Below the pieces are notes generated by a model. It searched no databases. It saw only the letters and a program-made list of their open reading frames with translations, and had not been told where the DNA came from. This document shows positions 8,954 through 16,690 of a DNA stretch of 64,000 bases, in pieces (position 1 is the stretch's first letter; every line of letters starts with the position of its first letter). The stretch comes from Taibaiella lutea (GTDB lineage Bacteria; Bacteroidota; Bacteroidia; Chitinophagales; Chitinophagaceae), in assembly GCF_008629695.1 (NCBI RefSeq), contig NZ_VWSH01000002.1, forward strand, positions 341,410-405,409, given 5' to 3'. The position numbers were made by a program, and so were the translations under genes.

Positions 8954-9811
8954 ATGAAAAAAACTTTACTTACACTTATCTTATTAAGCTCCGTTGTTTA
9001 TGCTGTTTATGCTGCTAAGCATGAAACGATTTCCGCACCTGCTACATCAACTATTAAAACGGCAGAAAATGACGATGAGGCAAGCGCTGATAATAGCGAT
9101 GACCAGATGTCTGCAGACATAACGTCTCAGAACATTGTCAAGATGAATTTTTCATCTTTAGTGGTAAAAAACTTTTCATTTCAATATGAAAGAGTGCTTG
9201 TACCAAAGTTGTCTGCCTGTCTGGGCATCAGGTTTATGCCTAAATCCGGATTGCCTTTTTCGGGTACAGTTGCTTCTAAAATAGAGGAGGATGATGATAA
9301 CGATGATGCAACAACACAATTCATCAAAAAAATGGATATGGGAGGTTGGGCCATCACACCTGAACTGCGTTATTATTTTGGCAGGGGCAACGGAAAAGGC
9401 TTCTATGCAGGACTTTTCGTGCGCTATGAACGTTTTGACCTGAATTCTGTTTATGTGTATAAGGACGACAATAATGTTACTACCAATATCGGATTCGATG
9501 GCCATTATTCCTCAGCCGGCGTTGGTTTGATGATAGGCAGTCAGTTTATGTTGAGTAGTCGCTTTACTTTGGATTGGTGGATATTGGGGCCTTATTATGC
9601 AAAGCCTAAAGTTGAATTGAGTGGTTCCGGTTTCAATTTATCTGATAAGGACAGGGACCAGCTAAACGAAAATCTTAATGGAATAGAAATAGATTTTTCC
9701 TCTTTTAAGACAACTTCGGTAGTCAGCAATACAACAGCCAGCCTTAAAGTAGATGGAGGTAGCCTGCCACTTGTTCGTGGGTTTGGCTTGTGTCTTGGCT
9801 TTAGGTTTTAG
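8954..9811 (+). CDS. Predicted outer-membrane beta-barrel protein
   Basis: A 285-residue protein with an N-terminal signal peptide (MKKTLLTLILLSSVVYAVYA). A short acidic low-complexity stretch (about residues 36-55) follows. The rest has alternating aromatic/hydrophobic strands: FQYERVLVPKLSACLG, LRYYFGRG, GFYAGLFVRYERF, and the terminal GFGLCLGFRF. The layout resembles small outer-membrane barrel families such as DUF3575-like proteins. The terminal aromatic residue fits barrel insertion by Bam. An acidic loop EEDDDNDDATTQF could bind cations; this is inference. Its neighbour 39 nt downstream is a lipoprotein and is probably co-transcribed. Exact family uncertain. Confidence 0.75.
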   Translation: MKKTLLTLILLSSVVYAVYAAKHETISAPATSTIKTAENDDEASADNSDDQMSADITSQNIVKMNFSSLVVKNFSFQYERVLVPKLSACLGIRFMPKSGLPFSGTVASKIEEDDDNDDATTQFIKKMDMGGWAITPELRYYFGRGNGKGFYAGLFVRYERFDLNSVYVYKDDNNVTTNIGFDGHYSSAGVGLMIGSQFMLSSRFTLDWWILGPYYAKPKVELSGSGFNLSDKDRDQLNENLNGIEIDFSSFKTTSVVSNTTASLKVDGGSLPLVRGFGLCLGFRF

Positions 9812-9850
9812 ATGTTTAGATTTTTTGATAGATAGATAAAATATTGTGTT

Positions 9851-10408
9851 ATGAAAAAGATCCTTTTCCCGCTTACGCTTGTTGCTGCAATATTATTGCT
9901 GACGTTACAGTCGTGCGATAAAGTTAAAGACATTGTAAAAGCCAATGTTCCTGTTACAATGGAGTATGATATTGTTATTCCGCAGGTAACAGATGCAAGT
10001 CAGCCCGCAAGTGTAACAACTGATCTTGCTTTTGATATAGATGCTGCCATTAAAGATGCCAATAAGCAATTGGGCGTAGGTAATGTAAAATCAGCAAGCC
10101 TTTCTTCCGTTACTTTAAGCATCCTGCCTGAAAACCAGGACCCACAGGATAATCTTACAGCTTTGTCTATGCTGAACTTAAGCATGTCTTCTGATCAGAA
10201 ACCTGAATGGGTTTCAATCTGTAGTCTCAACCAGGCACCGACAGAACCTTACGAATTGAATTTACCCGTTAATCAGAATGCTGATTTGTCGGGCTATTTT
10301 ACTTCCGATAATTTTCATTTCAAAGCTGATGTAAAAGCGAACCGCACTACTACCAAAGTAATCAAATGCAAGGCTACCATCAAGTTTATAGTAGTGGCTT
10401 CTTTGTAA
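9851..10408 (+). CDS. Predicted lipoprotein of unknown function
   Basis: A 185-residue protein with a type II signal peptide: basic start, hydrophobic core, lipobox LQSC with Cys near residue 22. The mature part is beta-rich with few cysteines and contains a helical segment DAAIKDANKQLGVGN. No catalytic motif or family was recognised. It follows the outer-membrane barrel gene by 39 nt on the same strand and is followed by a terminator, so the two probably form an envelope operon. Confidence 0.78.
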   Translation: MKKILFPLTLVAAILLLTLQSCDKVKDIVKANVPVTMEYDIVIPQVTDASQPASVTTDLAFDIDAAIKDANKQLGVGNVKSASLSSVTLSILPENQDPQDNLTALSMLNLSMSSDQKPEWVSICSLNQAPTEPYELNLPVNQNADLSGYFTSDNFHFKADVKANRTTTKVIKCKATIKFIVVASL

Positions 10409-10445
10409 GTGAACATTGATTGAATCAAGAAGAACAACAGTAATA

Positions 10446-10476
10446 AAAAGATTTACAGTTTTCCTGTAAATCTTTT
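10446..10476. terminator. Hairpin terminator, probably bidirectional
   Basis: A perfect 13-bp stem (aaaagatttacag with its complement) and a 5-nt loop. A-rich on the left and T-rich on the right, it can end both the lipoprotein transcript and the minus-strand small gene at 10621-10752. Confidence 0.75.
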
Positions 10477-10620
10477 CTATTCTATAGATTTATAAAGCGG
10501 GTTGAATATTTTGGAGGGTAAAATTCTTTGGCCTGTGTGACGACACAGGTCAAAAAAGGTCTTTTAATCATGTCTTTCCTGCTATTTTATTTAGAAAATG
10601 AGGAAAGAGAAGTAATAACG

Positions 10621-10752
10621 TTAGTGCATCTTACTACGCTTCATGCTCCAGGAAGCGTAAGCACCGCCTGCAATTACTGCAAGAATTACAATACCCAACG
10701 TAATCCAGAATTCAGATGGTAAGCCTTCAGAAGATAAAAGAACATTTCTCAT
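10621..10752 (-). CDS. 43-residue single-span membrane protein (small ORF)
   Basis: On the minus strand ATG at 10752 opens a 43-codon frame ending in TAA at 10621. The product has a short polar N-terminus (MRNVLLSSEGLPSE), one hydrophobic helix of about 18-20 residues (roughly F15 to A33, including LGIVILAVIAGG), and a basic tail (SMKRSKMH). This is the positive-inside arrangement of a type III membrane peptide. The segment lies in a gap between larger genes and faces the bidirectional terminator at 10446. The overlapping plus-strand frame (10528-10722) has no comparable features. Function unknown; it could be a regulatory subunit of a membrane complex, a stress peptide or a small toxin. Codon use looks normal. 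Confidence 0.6.
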   Translation of the reverse strand: MRNVLLSSEGLPSEFWITLGIVILAVIAGGAYASWSMKRSKMH

Positions 10753-11118
10753 TTTGAAAAATTTTTTGTTGAGTAAAGTTATTCTTTATTTATTCCGATT
10801 TTTAATAAATTAAAAAATTAAATTTTCATTAACTACTCAACGCTAGGTATCATGCATAACTCATATTTGACAATTGGTTTTATTTTTTAATAAATAATCA
10901 ACCAATTGTAAGACGATTATATGATTTTTGTCAACTTTTTTGTTTTATCCGGCGCGTAAATAGCTATAATTTTTAAGCCTGAATCATTCTCTTTTATAGC
11001 TTGAATTATGAACGAACGTTCAGTTTGAAAAAGGATCTTAGCGAGAATAAGGAAGGCTTATTGGTTTCCGGAATTCATAAACCGGGAATTATGAGTGCTA
11101 CAAACTATATTTTCTAAA
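10753..11118. other. AT-rich intergenic spacer
   Basis: Presumed promoter region of the small minus-strand gene followed by AT-rich sequence without a credible frame. A short palindrome tgaacgttca occurs near 11015-11024. Nothing else was recognised before the palindromic element at 11119. Confidence 0.45.
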
Positions 11119-11368
11119 CGACTATCTGCATGCAGGAAACAGCAGACGATAAACCGAATTTATCCCCGTAGGGATTTAATATTGGTAGTAATGTAGATTA
11201 CGTATTATTGGTTTGTCCTGTAGGGACAAGATCGGATAGCATTGTCCATTTGTAATGTTGCAATGTGACCCCGCCGGGGTCTTAACAGAGCGGTTTAATA
11301 TATTCTACCAATATTAAATCCCTACGGGATAATCTGAATATTTTGTTTCCTGCATGCAGATAGCCAAT
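11119..11368. repeat. REP/MITE-like palindromic element with nested inverted repeats
   Basis: An outer perfect inverted repeat of 19 nt (ctatctgcatgcaggaaac, 11122-11140, and its complement 11345-11363) encloses an inner perfect 22-nt inverted repeat (11167-11188 and 11305-11326; core cgtagggatttaatattgg). Two small hairpins sit in the middle: ttgtcc/ggacaa at 11213-11229 and gacccc/ggggtc at 11267-11281. The 250-nt element is flanked by the direct repeat ttttctaaa (11110-11118 and 11369-11377), which looks like a target duplication. There is no open frame. From memory the inner core resembles dispersed repeats of Bacteroidota genomes; a non-autonomous element is inferred. Confidence 0.75.
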
Positions 11369-11383
11369 TTTTCTAAATGAAAA

Positions 11384-11414
11384 AACCTTACAGAATTTCA
11401 AATCCTGTAAGGTT
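11384..11414 (-). terminator. Terminator of the deoxyhypusine-synthase-like gene
   Basis: A 10-bp stem aaccttacag/ctgtaaggtt with an 11-nt loop, 23 nt past the minus-strand stop at 11437, with a T-run on the minus strand. It shares the ACCTTACAG motif with the hairpins at 23671 and 43430. Confidence 0.75.
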
Positions 11415-11436
11415 CCGATATTGATTATTCAAATAA

Positions 11437-12411
11437 TTACATTCCCAGCAAATAAGCAAAAATCAAAGGAGCTACAATGGTAGCATCGCTTTCAACAATG
11501 AACTTAGGTGTATGGATATCTAACTTGCCCCAGGTAATTTTCTCATTCGGAACAGCGCCGGAATAAGAACCATAAGAGGTTGTGGAATCAGAAATCTGGC
11601 AGAAATAAGACCAGAACGGAACATCATGCCATTCCAAATCCTGGTACATCATGGGAACGACGCAAATCGGGAAATCACCTGCAATACCGCCGCCAATCTG
11701 GAAGAAGCCTAAACCCTTGCCGGTGCTCATTTCACGGTATAATTCCGTAAGCCAGACCATATATTCAATGCCGCTTTTAACGGTGCTTGCTTTCAATTCG
11801 CCTTTGATGACATAGCTTGCGAAAATATTACCCGTAGTGCTGTCTTCCCAACCCGGAACGATAATCGGAAGATTCTTTTCGGCTGCCGCTACAATCCAGC
11901 TGTTCTTAGGGTCAATTTCATAATATTCTTTCAACTCGCCGCTTAATACAATTTTGTATAAAAATTCATGCGGGAAAAAACGCTCGCCTGCTGCTTCTGC
12001 ATCTTTCCATGCTTTTTCCAGATGTTTTTGTAAACGACGGAATGCTTCTTCTTCAGGAATACAAGTATCTGTAACGCGGTTGTAATGGTTTTCCAATAAA
12101 TCCCACTCGTCTTGCGGTGTAAGGTCGCGATAGTTCGGAACACGTTTGTAGTGCGAATGCGCCACAAGATTCATTACGTCTTCTTCAAGGTTTGCACCTG
12201 TACATGAAATCATGTGAATCTTATCCTGGCGAATCATTTCAGCTAAGGAAATACCTAATTCGGCTGTACTCATGGCACCTGCAAGCGATACCAGCATTTT
12301 ACCGCCTTCCGTCAGGTGTGTTTCATATCCTTTGGCAGCATCCACCAAAGCGGCTGCATTAAAGTGACGGTAATGATGTTCGATAAACTGAGAAACGGGA
12401 CCTTTACTCAT
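11437..12411 (-). CDS. Deoxyhypusine synthase-like enzyme (possible homospermidine synthase)
   Basis: A 324-residue cytosolic NAD-dependent enzyme of the deoxyhypusine synthase family. Visible family features are a SLAGAMSTAELG nucleotide-binding region (about residues 42-53), SCTGANLEEDV (69-79), VPGWEDSTTGN (193-203), GGGIAGDF, and the C-terminal NEKITWGKL segment holding the lysine (about K296) that forms the butylimine intermediate in the eukaryotic enzyme. Bacteria lack hypusinated eIF5A. Bacterial members are thought to transfer aminobutyl from spermidine to putrescine or a similar acceptor, and homospermidine is a usual polyamine in this phylum, so polyamine synthesis is inferred. It is a single gene with its own -7 box and terminator. 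Confidence 0.85.
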   Translation of the reverse strand: MSKGPVSQFIEHHYRHFNAAALVDAAKGYETHLTEGGKMLVSLAGAMSTAELGISLAEMIRQDKIHMISCTGANLEEDVMNLVAHSHYKRVPNYRDLTPQDEWDLLENHYNRVTDTCIPEEEAFRRLQKHLEKAWKDAEAAGERFFPHEFLYKIVLSGELKEYYEIDPKNSWIVAAAEKNLPIIVPGWEDSTTGNIFASYVIKGELKASTVKSGIEYMVWLTELYREMSTGKGLGFFQIGGGIAGDFPICVVPMMYQDLEWHDVPFWSYFCQISDSTTSYGSYSGAVPNEKITWGKLDIHTPKFIVESDATIVAPLIFAYLLGM

Positions 12412-12445
12412 ATTGTGAATTTTATTTTAATGTAAATTTGGTTTG

Positions 12446-12453
12446 CAAAAGTA
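12446..12453 (-). promoter_or_regulatory. Putative -7 box (TACTTTTG on minus strand)
   Basis: Matches TAnnTTTG, 35 nt before the ATG of the deoxyhypusine-synthase-like gene. No clear -33 element. Confidence 0.4.
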
Positions 12454-12515
12454 TGATTTTGTAAGTTCTCTGCCATATTACCTTCCTTAAAATTGTTTTG
12501 CACTGTATTAAAGAA

Positions 12516-12545
12516 AAAAGCGCAACCCATACAGGTCGTGCTTTT
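12516..12545 (-). terminator. Terminator of the cargo gene at 12562
   Basis: A 12-bp stem with one mismatch and one G-T pair (12516-12527 with 12534-12545). It begins 17 nt after the minus-strand stop, with a T6 run following on that strand. Confidence 0.7.
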
Positions 12546-12561
12546 CGTCGAATATTAAATT

Positions 12562-14451
12562 TTATTTTACCACAATCTTAATTGTTCCGGATCCATTATT
12601 GGTAAGCATTTTGATTATATACAAACCTGCATGGATATTCGCATTTTCAATCAGGATTTGCCGATGTCCGGCTTTGCCTTTATTGTTTTGCTGATAAACA
12701 ATTTTTCCTGTCATATCATACATCCGGATGCTCAAATCAGTATCCGAAGTCAGGTTAAAGTCGAGGATAATTTTTTCGGAAGTCGCTTCCCCCAGCACTT
12801 TTAAGCCAATGTTTCCGGTTGCAGGCGTGATGATATTAAGCGGATTATCTGTCACTTTAATATCATCATAAGACAATTCATAAGCTCCGCCCGTATCGCA
12901 GGCATAAGTAAAAGCTAAAAAGAACGGCGTACCCTTAAAGTCTGTTAAGTCAATGCCATTTACTTGCGACCAGATATCGGCATCAGGCCTGTGGCTCATA
13001 TCCTGCACCTGAAGTATGGTCCAAGTTGCACTGTCAGGAACCGTACCTGAAATATAATTTGTTGAGATTTTAATGGTTCTGATGACGGTTCCTTCAAATC
13101 TTCTTTTTTGCCAAAAGCTAAGTACAGGCTTTGTCATCCCTGAAAAATCATAAGGTTCGGCAGAAATAAGCCAATCTTCATTTGTGTTTGAAACAGCTAT
13201 AGCTACTCCACCGCTCATGCTGATTGCTGCGCTGTCATCATGCCCGTTGACATTGCATTTCCATGTTTTTGTTCCTGAGACATTATACTGTACAAAAGTT
13301 CCGATAGCTGTATCCGAACAATCCGAAAAACTTTCGTTCAGCATGGATGGCAATACAGGAACGGGTGGCGGGGTAGTATCGACTGTGGAAAATGTCCAGT
13401 AAGCTGTGTCTGTAATGGCATGGTTTGGTAAAGTATCACTTTGCTTTAAAAATGTTCCTGCCGGCATCAGCACATAATAACTTGTATTGTTTTCAAGGTT
13501 GATGCCATTAACTATTGCGGTAGAATCATTGATAGTAATTGCTGAAGAAGGTACGGTAAAACTTGTTGGTAATAGATTTCCTGTTTTATATAAATCAATT
13601 TGTCCTGAACCGGGCTGAATGAGATTATCATAATGTAAAGTCAGTTGGTTTGTGGAAAGCGATATTGCGGTATCTGTAGGCGTTTTTGACAAAAGTTCTA
13701 TATTGGCCTGTGGAGGCATAATGCTCCACGATAAACTAAAATTGTCAATGGCAGATGTTGTCCTGTTGCCTGTTCCTGTTGTCGGGAGCAAGGAAACGAT
13801 TCTTATATAAACAGGTTGTGATTTGTTATTCAATGCATTTCCGAAATCAACCGTAATCGTCTCTTTTGAAAATTGATTGCCACCTGTAGTCATTATTCCT
13901 GTGGTTGAAACAGGTATAAAAGACGCAGGATTGTTGCCAATACCATAATCTACACTCCATGTGGTAACGCGACTTGCATTGGAATCCAGCGATTGCAGAT
14001 TGAAGGATAGCATGAAATTCTCGAAACCTGTTGTGTTGGCTATTTTTAAAACAAAACCTGCATTTTTGTCGATTGCGGTATTTTGACGGACACCCAATGC
14101 TCTGTTGCTTTGCCCGGATTGTGAAGCGCTTGTTGCGTCGGCAAAAAATGTATAAGGAATGCCGGATGCAACATTCTTGAATCTGCCTGTAGTATTGCTC
14201 CAGCCAGTATTTGCAGCAGGTACATTATTAAAGTAAGTGGTGCTTACATCATTGCCTGAAAACGAAGCAGTCATTCCTGTGTCAACTGTCCAGCCGGTAG
14301 GCATAACATTAGCAATGCTGTCAAAATTTTGTGTATAAATAGTGCCTGTAAGTATAACCTGTGCTTGCAGGCTTGTTTGGTATAATATGAAAATCGGAAA
14401 TAGCCAGACTACAAGCCTCATTCCTTCCAAATATTTTGCTGATTTTTTCAT
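12562..14451 (-). CDS. T9SS type A cargo protein with choice-of-anchor-like and SbsA Ig-like domains
   Basis: A 629-residue secreted protein. The signal peptide ends near LQAQ (about residue 31). Residues 40 to 245 form a beta-sandwich with the TQNFDSIANVMPTGW opening of anchor-type modules. An SbsA-like Ig domain follows (about 250-355: TPTDTAISLSTNQLTLHYD ... TDTAYWTFST). A choice-of-anchor J-like module comes next (about 370-535: LNESFSDC ... NEDWLISAEPYDFSG ... YELSYDDIKV). A type A sorting domain ends the protein (IRMYDMTGK ... GLYIIKMLT ... IKIVVK). No enzyme motif is visible. It is transcribed alone, divergently from the topoisomerase gene. Confidence 0.85.
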   Translation of the reverse strand: MKKSAKYLEGMRLVVWLFPIFILYQTSLQAQVILTGTIYTQNFDSIANVMPTGWTVDTGMTASFSGNDVSTTYFNNVPAANTGWSNTTGRFKNVASGIPYTFFADATSASQSGQSNRALGVRQNTAIDKNAGFVLKIANTTGFENFMLSFNLQSLDSNASRVTTWSVDYGIGNNPASFIPVSTTGIMTTGGNQFSKETITVDFGNALNNKSQPVYIRIVSLLPTTGTGNRTTSAIDNFSLSWSIMPPQANIELLSKTPTDTAISLSTNQLTLHYDNLIQPGSGQIDLYKTGNLLPTSFTVPSSAITINDSTAIVNGINLENNTSYYVLMPAGTFLKQSDTLPNHAITDTAYWTFSTVDTTPPPVPVLPSMLNESFSDCSDTAIGTFVQYNVSGTKTWKCNVNGHDDSAAISMSGGVAIAVSNTNEDWLISAEPYDFSGMTKPVLSFWQKRRFEGTVIRTIKISTNYISGTVPDSATWTILQVQDMSHRPDADIWSQVNGIDLTDFKGTPFFLAFTYACDTGGAYELSYDDIKVTDNPLNIITPATGNIGLKVLGEATSEKIILDFNLTSDTDLSIRMYDMTGKIVYQQNNKGKAGHRQILIENANIHAGLYIIKMLTNNGSGTIKIVVK

Positions 14452-14615
14452 AATGAAATAATTTTATTTATAGTACTGTTTAATGAGCAATTTTATTTAA
14501 ATATTTTCATTTAACCATAAATAATGCATTGTTTTTTATTTTTCGATAACATTGAATTTCGTTGCTGTGGAAATAATCCTGATAGAAAGCATTATGCTTC
14601 CCAGTCTCAATTCCT

Positions 14616-14623
14616 TATTTTTG
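14616..14623 (+). promoter_or_regulatory. Putative -7 box (TATTTTTG) of parE
   Basis: Matches TAnnTTTG and ends 21 nt before the chosen ATG at 14645. Its position argues against the longer start at 14552, which would place the promoter inside the gene. Confidence 0.5.
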
Positions 14624-14644
14624 CGCAGCGAATCATTTTATATT

Positions 14645-16531
14645 ATGGCAGAAGAAAAAGTAATGGTAGAGTATAACGAAGACAGTATCCGGTCGCTGGA
14701 CTGGCGCGAGCATATACGCCTGCGTCCCGGTATGTACATTGGTAAGCTGGGCGATGGCAGCAGTATGGATGATGGTATATACGTGCTTGTGAAAGAGGTG
14801 GTGGACAACTGTATTGATGAATATACTATGGGACACGGGAAGCAGGTGAATATTACTATTGCCGATGGTTCCGTAAGCGTACGCGATTATGGCCGCGGCA
14901 TTCCTTTGGGTAAAGTAGTGGATGTTGTAAGCAAAATAAATACCGGTGCAAAGTATGACAGTAAAGCCTTTCAGAAATCTGTAGGTCTGAATGGTGTGGG
15001 TACCAAAGCGGTGAATGCATTGAGCAGCTCTTTTACCGTGACATCTTACAGAGAGGGTAAAGCAAAAACCGCCGAGTTTACACAGGGCCAGTTAATCAAG
15101 GAACATAAAGAGGTTAATACCACAGAAACAAACGGGACTGAAGTAAACTTTACGCCGGATGCTACTGTATTTAAAAACTACCATTTCATCAACGAATATG
15201 TAGTCAATCAAATATGGAACTATTGTTACCTGAATGCAGGCATGGCCATTGTTTTTAATGGCAAAAAATATGTTTCCAAAAATGGTTTGCTGGATTTGTT
15301 GAGCAATAAGACAAATGCGGAAGATATACGTTATCCTATCGTTCATTTGAAAGGCGAGGATATTGAAGTGGCATTTACACATACCGGCGATTACGGCGAA
15401 GAAATTTATTCTTTCGTAAACGGACAACATACAACGCAGGGTGGTACGCATCAGGCTGCTTTCAGAGAGGCTTATGTAAAAACCATCCGCGATTTTTATA
15501 AGAAGGATTATGAAGCTTCCGATATTCGTCAGAGTATCTGTGCAGCTATTTCTGTAAGAGTACAGGAACCTGTTTTTGAATCGCAGACCAAGACCAAATT
15601 AGGTTCCATTACCACTTATGAGAATGGCCCTTCCATGAAGTCGTTTGTGTTGGATTTTCTTTCAAAAGAGCTGGATAATTTCCTGCATAAAAATCAGGCT
15701 GTTGCAGATGCTTTAAAGAAAAGAATTGAGCAGAGCGAGCGTGAAAGAAAAGAACTTTCGGGCATTCGTAAACTGGCAAATGAACGTGCCAAAAAAGCCA
15801 ATCTTCACAACAAGAAATTACGGGATTGCCGTATTCATTTAAATGCGGAACCTCCCGCAAAAAATAAAGAAGAGTTTCAGGAAAAGCAATTGCTTTCCAC
15901 CATATTTATTACGGAAGGGGATTCTGCAAGTGGTTCCATCACAAAAACCAGAAATGTAGAAACGCAATCTGTATTCAGCTTGCGTGGTAAGCCTTTGAAC
16001 TGCTTTGGCCTTACTAAAAAAGTGGTGTATGAAAATGAGGAATTCAACCTCTTGCAACATGCTTTGAACATTGAAGAAGGTATGGATGGATTGCGTTATA
16101 ATAATATTGTAATTGCTACCGATGCCGATGTGGATGGTATGCACATCCGTTTGCTGATAATGACTTTCTTCCTTCAGTTCTTTCCCGATTTGGTACGAAA
16201 TAACCATGTCTATATTCTGGAAACGCCGTTGTTTCGCGTAAGAAATAAGCAGAAAACTATTTATTGCTACAGCGAAGAAGAAAAGCAGAAAGCGGTGGCA
16301 GAATTAGGTAACAAGCCTGAGATTACCCGATTTAAAGGCTTGGGTGAGATCTCTCCGGATGAGTTTGGCAGGTTTATTGGCGAAGACATGCGCCGTGAGC
16401 CTGTTTTGATTACCAAAGATGCACATATCCAAAAGTTACTTCAGGATTTTATGGGTAAGAATACACCGGAAAGGCAGAAATTTATTATTGAAAATCTGGT
16501 AGTGGAAAAAGATATTGTAGAAGCAGTATAG
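14645..16531 (+). CDS. parE: DNA topoisomerase IV subunit B
   Basis: A 628-residue ATPase subunit of the type IIA topoisomerase that decatenates daughter chromosomes with ParC. In order it has a GHKL ATPase domain (RPGMYIG near residue 25, then [34 protein letters not shown]), a transducer domain (QTKTKLG), and a TOPRIM domain with TEGDSASGS near 423 and DADVDG near 493, ending with [14 protein letters not shown]. The form TEGDSASGS plus SLRGKPLN is typical of Bacteroidota ParE rather than GyrB. I chose ATG 14645 over 14552 because a -7 box lies between them and the extra 31 residues are unlike the family. ParC is not adjacent; a cargo gene follows instead. Confidence 0.9.
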   Translation: MAEEKVMVEYNEDSIRSLDWREHIRLRPGMYIGKLGDGSSMDDGIYVLVKEVVDNCIDEYTMGHGKQVNITIADGSVSVRDYGRGIPLGKVVDVVSKINTGAKYDSKAFQKSVGLNGVGTKAVNALSSSFTVTSYREGKAKTAEFTQGQLIKEHKEVNTTETNGTEVNFTPDATVFKNYHFINEYVVNQIWNYCYLNAGMAIVFNGKKYVSKNGLLDLLSNKTNAEDIRYPIVHLKGEDIEVAFTHTGDYGEEIYSFVNGQHTTQGGTHQAAFREAYVKTIRDFYKKDYEASDIRQSICAAISVRVQEPVFESQTKTKLGSITTYENGPSMKSFVLDFLSKELDNFLHKNQAVADALKKRIEQSERERKELSGIRKLANERAKKANLHNKKLRDCRIHLNAEPPAKNKEEFQEKQLLSTIFITEGDSASGSITKTRNVETQSVFSLRGKPLNCFGLTKKVVYENEEFNLLQHALNIEEGMDGLRYNNIVIATDADVDGMHIRLLIMTFFLQFFPDLVRNNHVYILETPLFRVRNKQKTIYCYSEEEKQKAVAELGNKPEITRFKGLGEISPDEFGRFIGEDMRREPVLITKDAHIQKLLQDFMGKNTPERQKFIIENLVVEKDIVEAV

Positions 16532-16560
16532 TTATTAACAAGTTTAATATTTAAATAAAA

Positions 16561-16583
16561 ATGTCGGCCTTAAGGGCCGACAT
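16561..16583 (+). terminator. Rho-independent terminator of parE
   Basis: A 9-bp perfect stem atgtcggcc/ggccgacat with a 5-nt loop and T5 tail, 30 nt after the stop. Confidence 0.88.
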
Positions 16584-16690
16584 TTTTATTTAACCTAAAA
16601 TGACCAATTGCGTAACAATCGGTTAATGGTGATTTCACATCGGCTTAATATAGCTCGGCTACTTTCGCATCCAAATAGACTAAATTTTTT

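Noticed and set aside
10528-10722. 64-codon plus-strand frame
   Set aside because: It overlaps the 43-residue minus-strand membrane protein, which has a better start and a clear helix, and it shows no protein-like pattern itself.
11437-12411. Calling the gene a true hypusine-forming enzyme
   Set aside because: Bacteria lack eIF5A; a polyamine role fits the family and phylum better.
14552-14644. Longer start for topoisomerase IV subunit B
   Set aside because: It would place the -7 box inside the gene and add 31 residues unlike the family.
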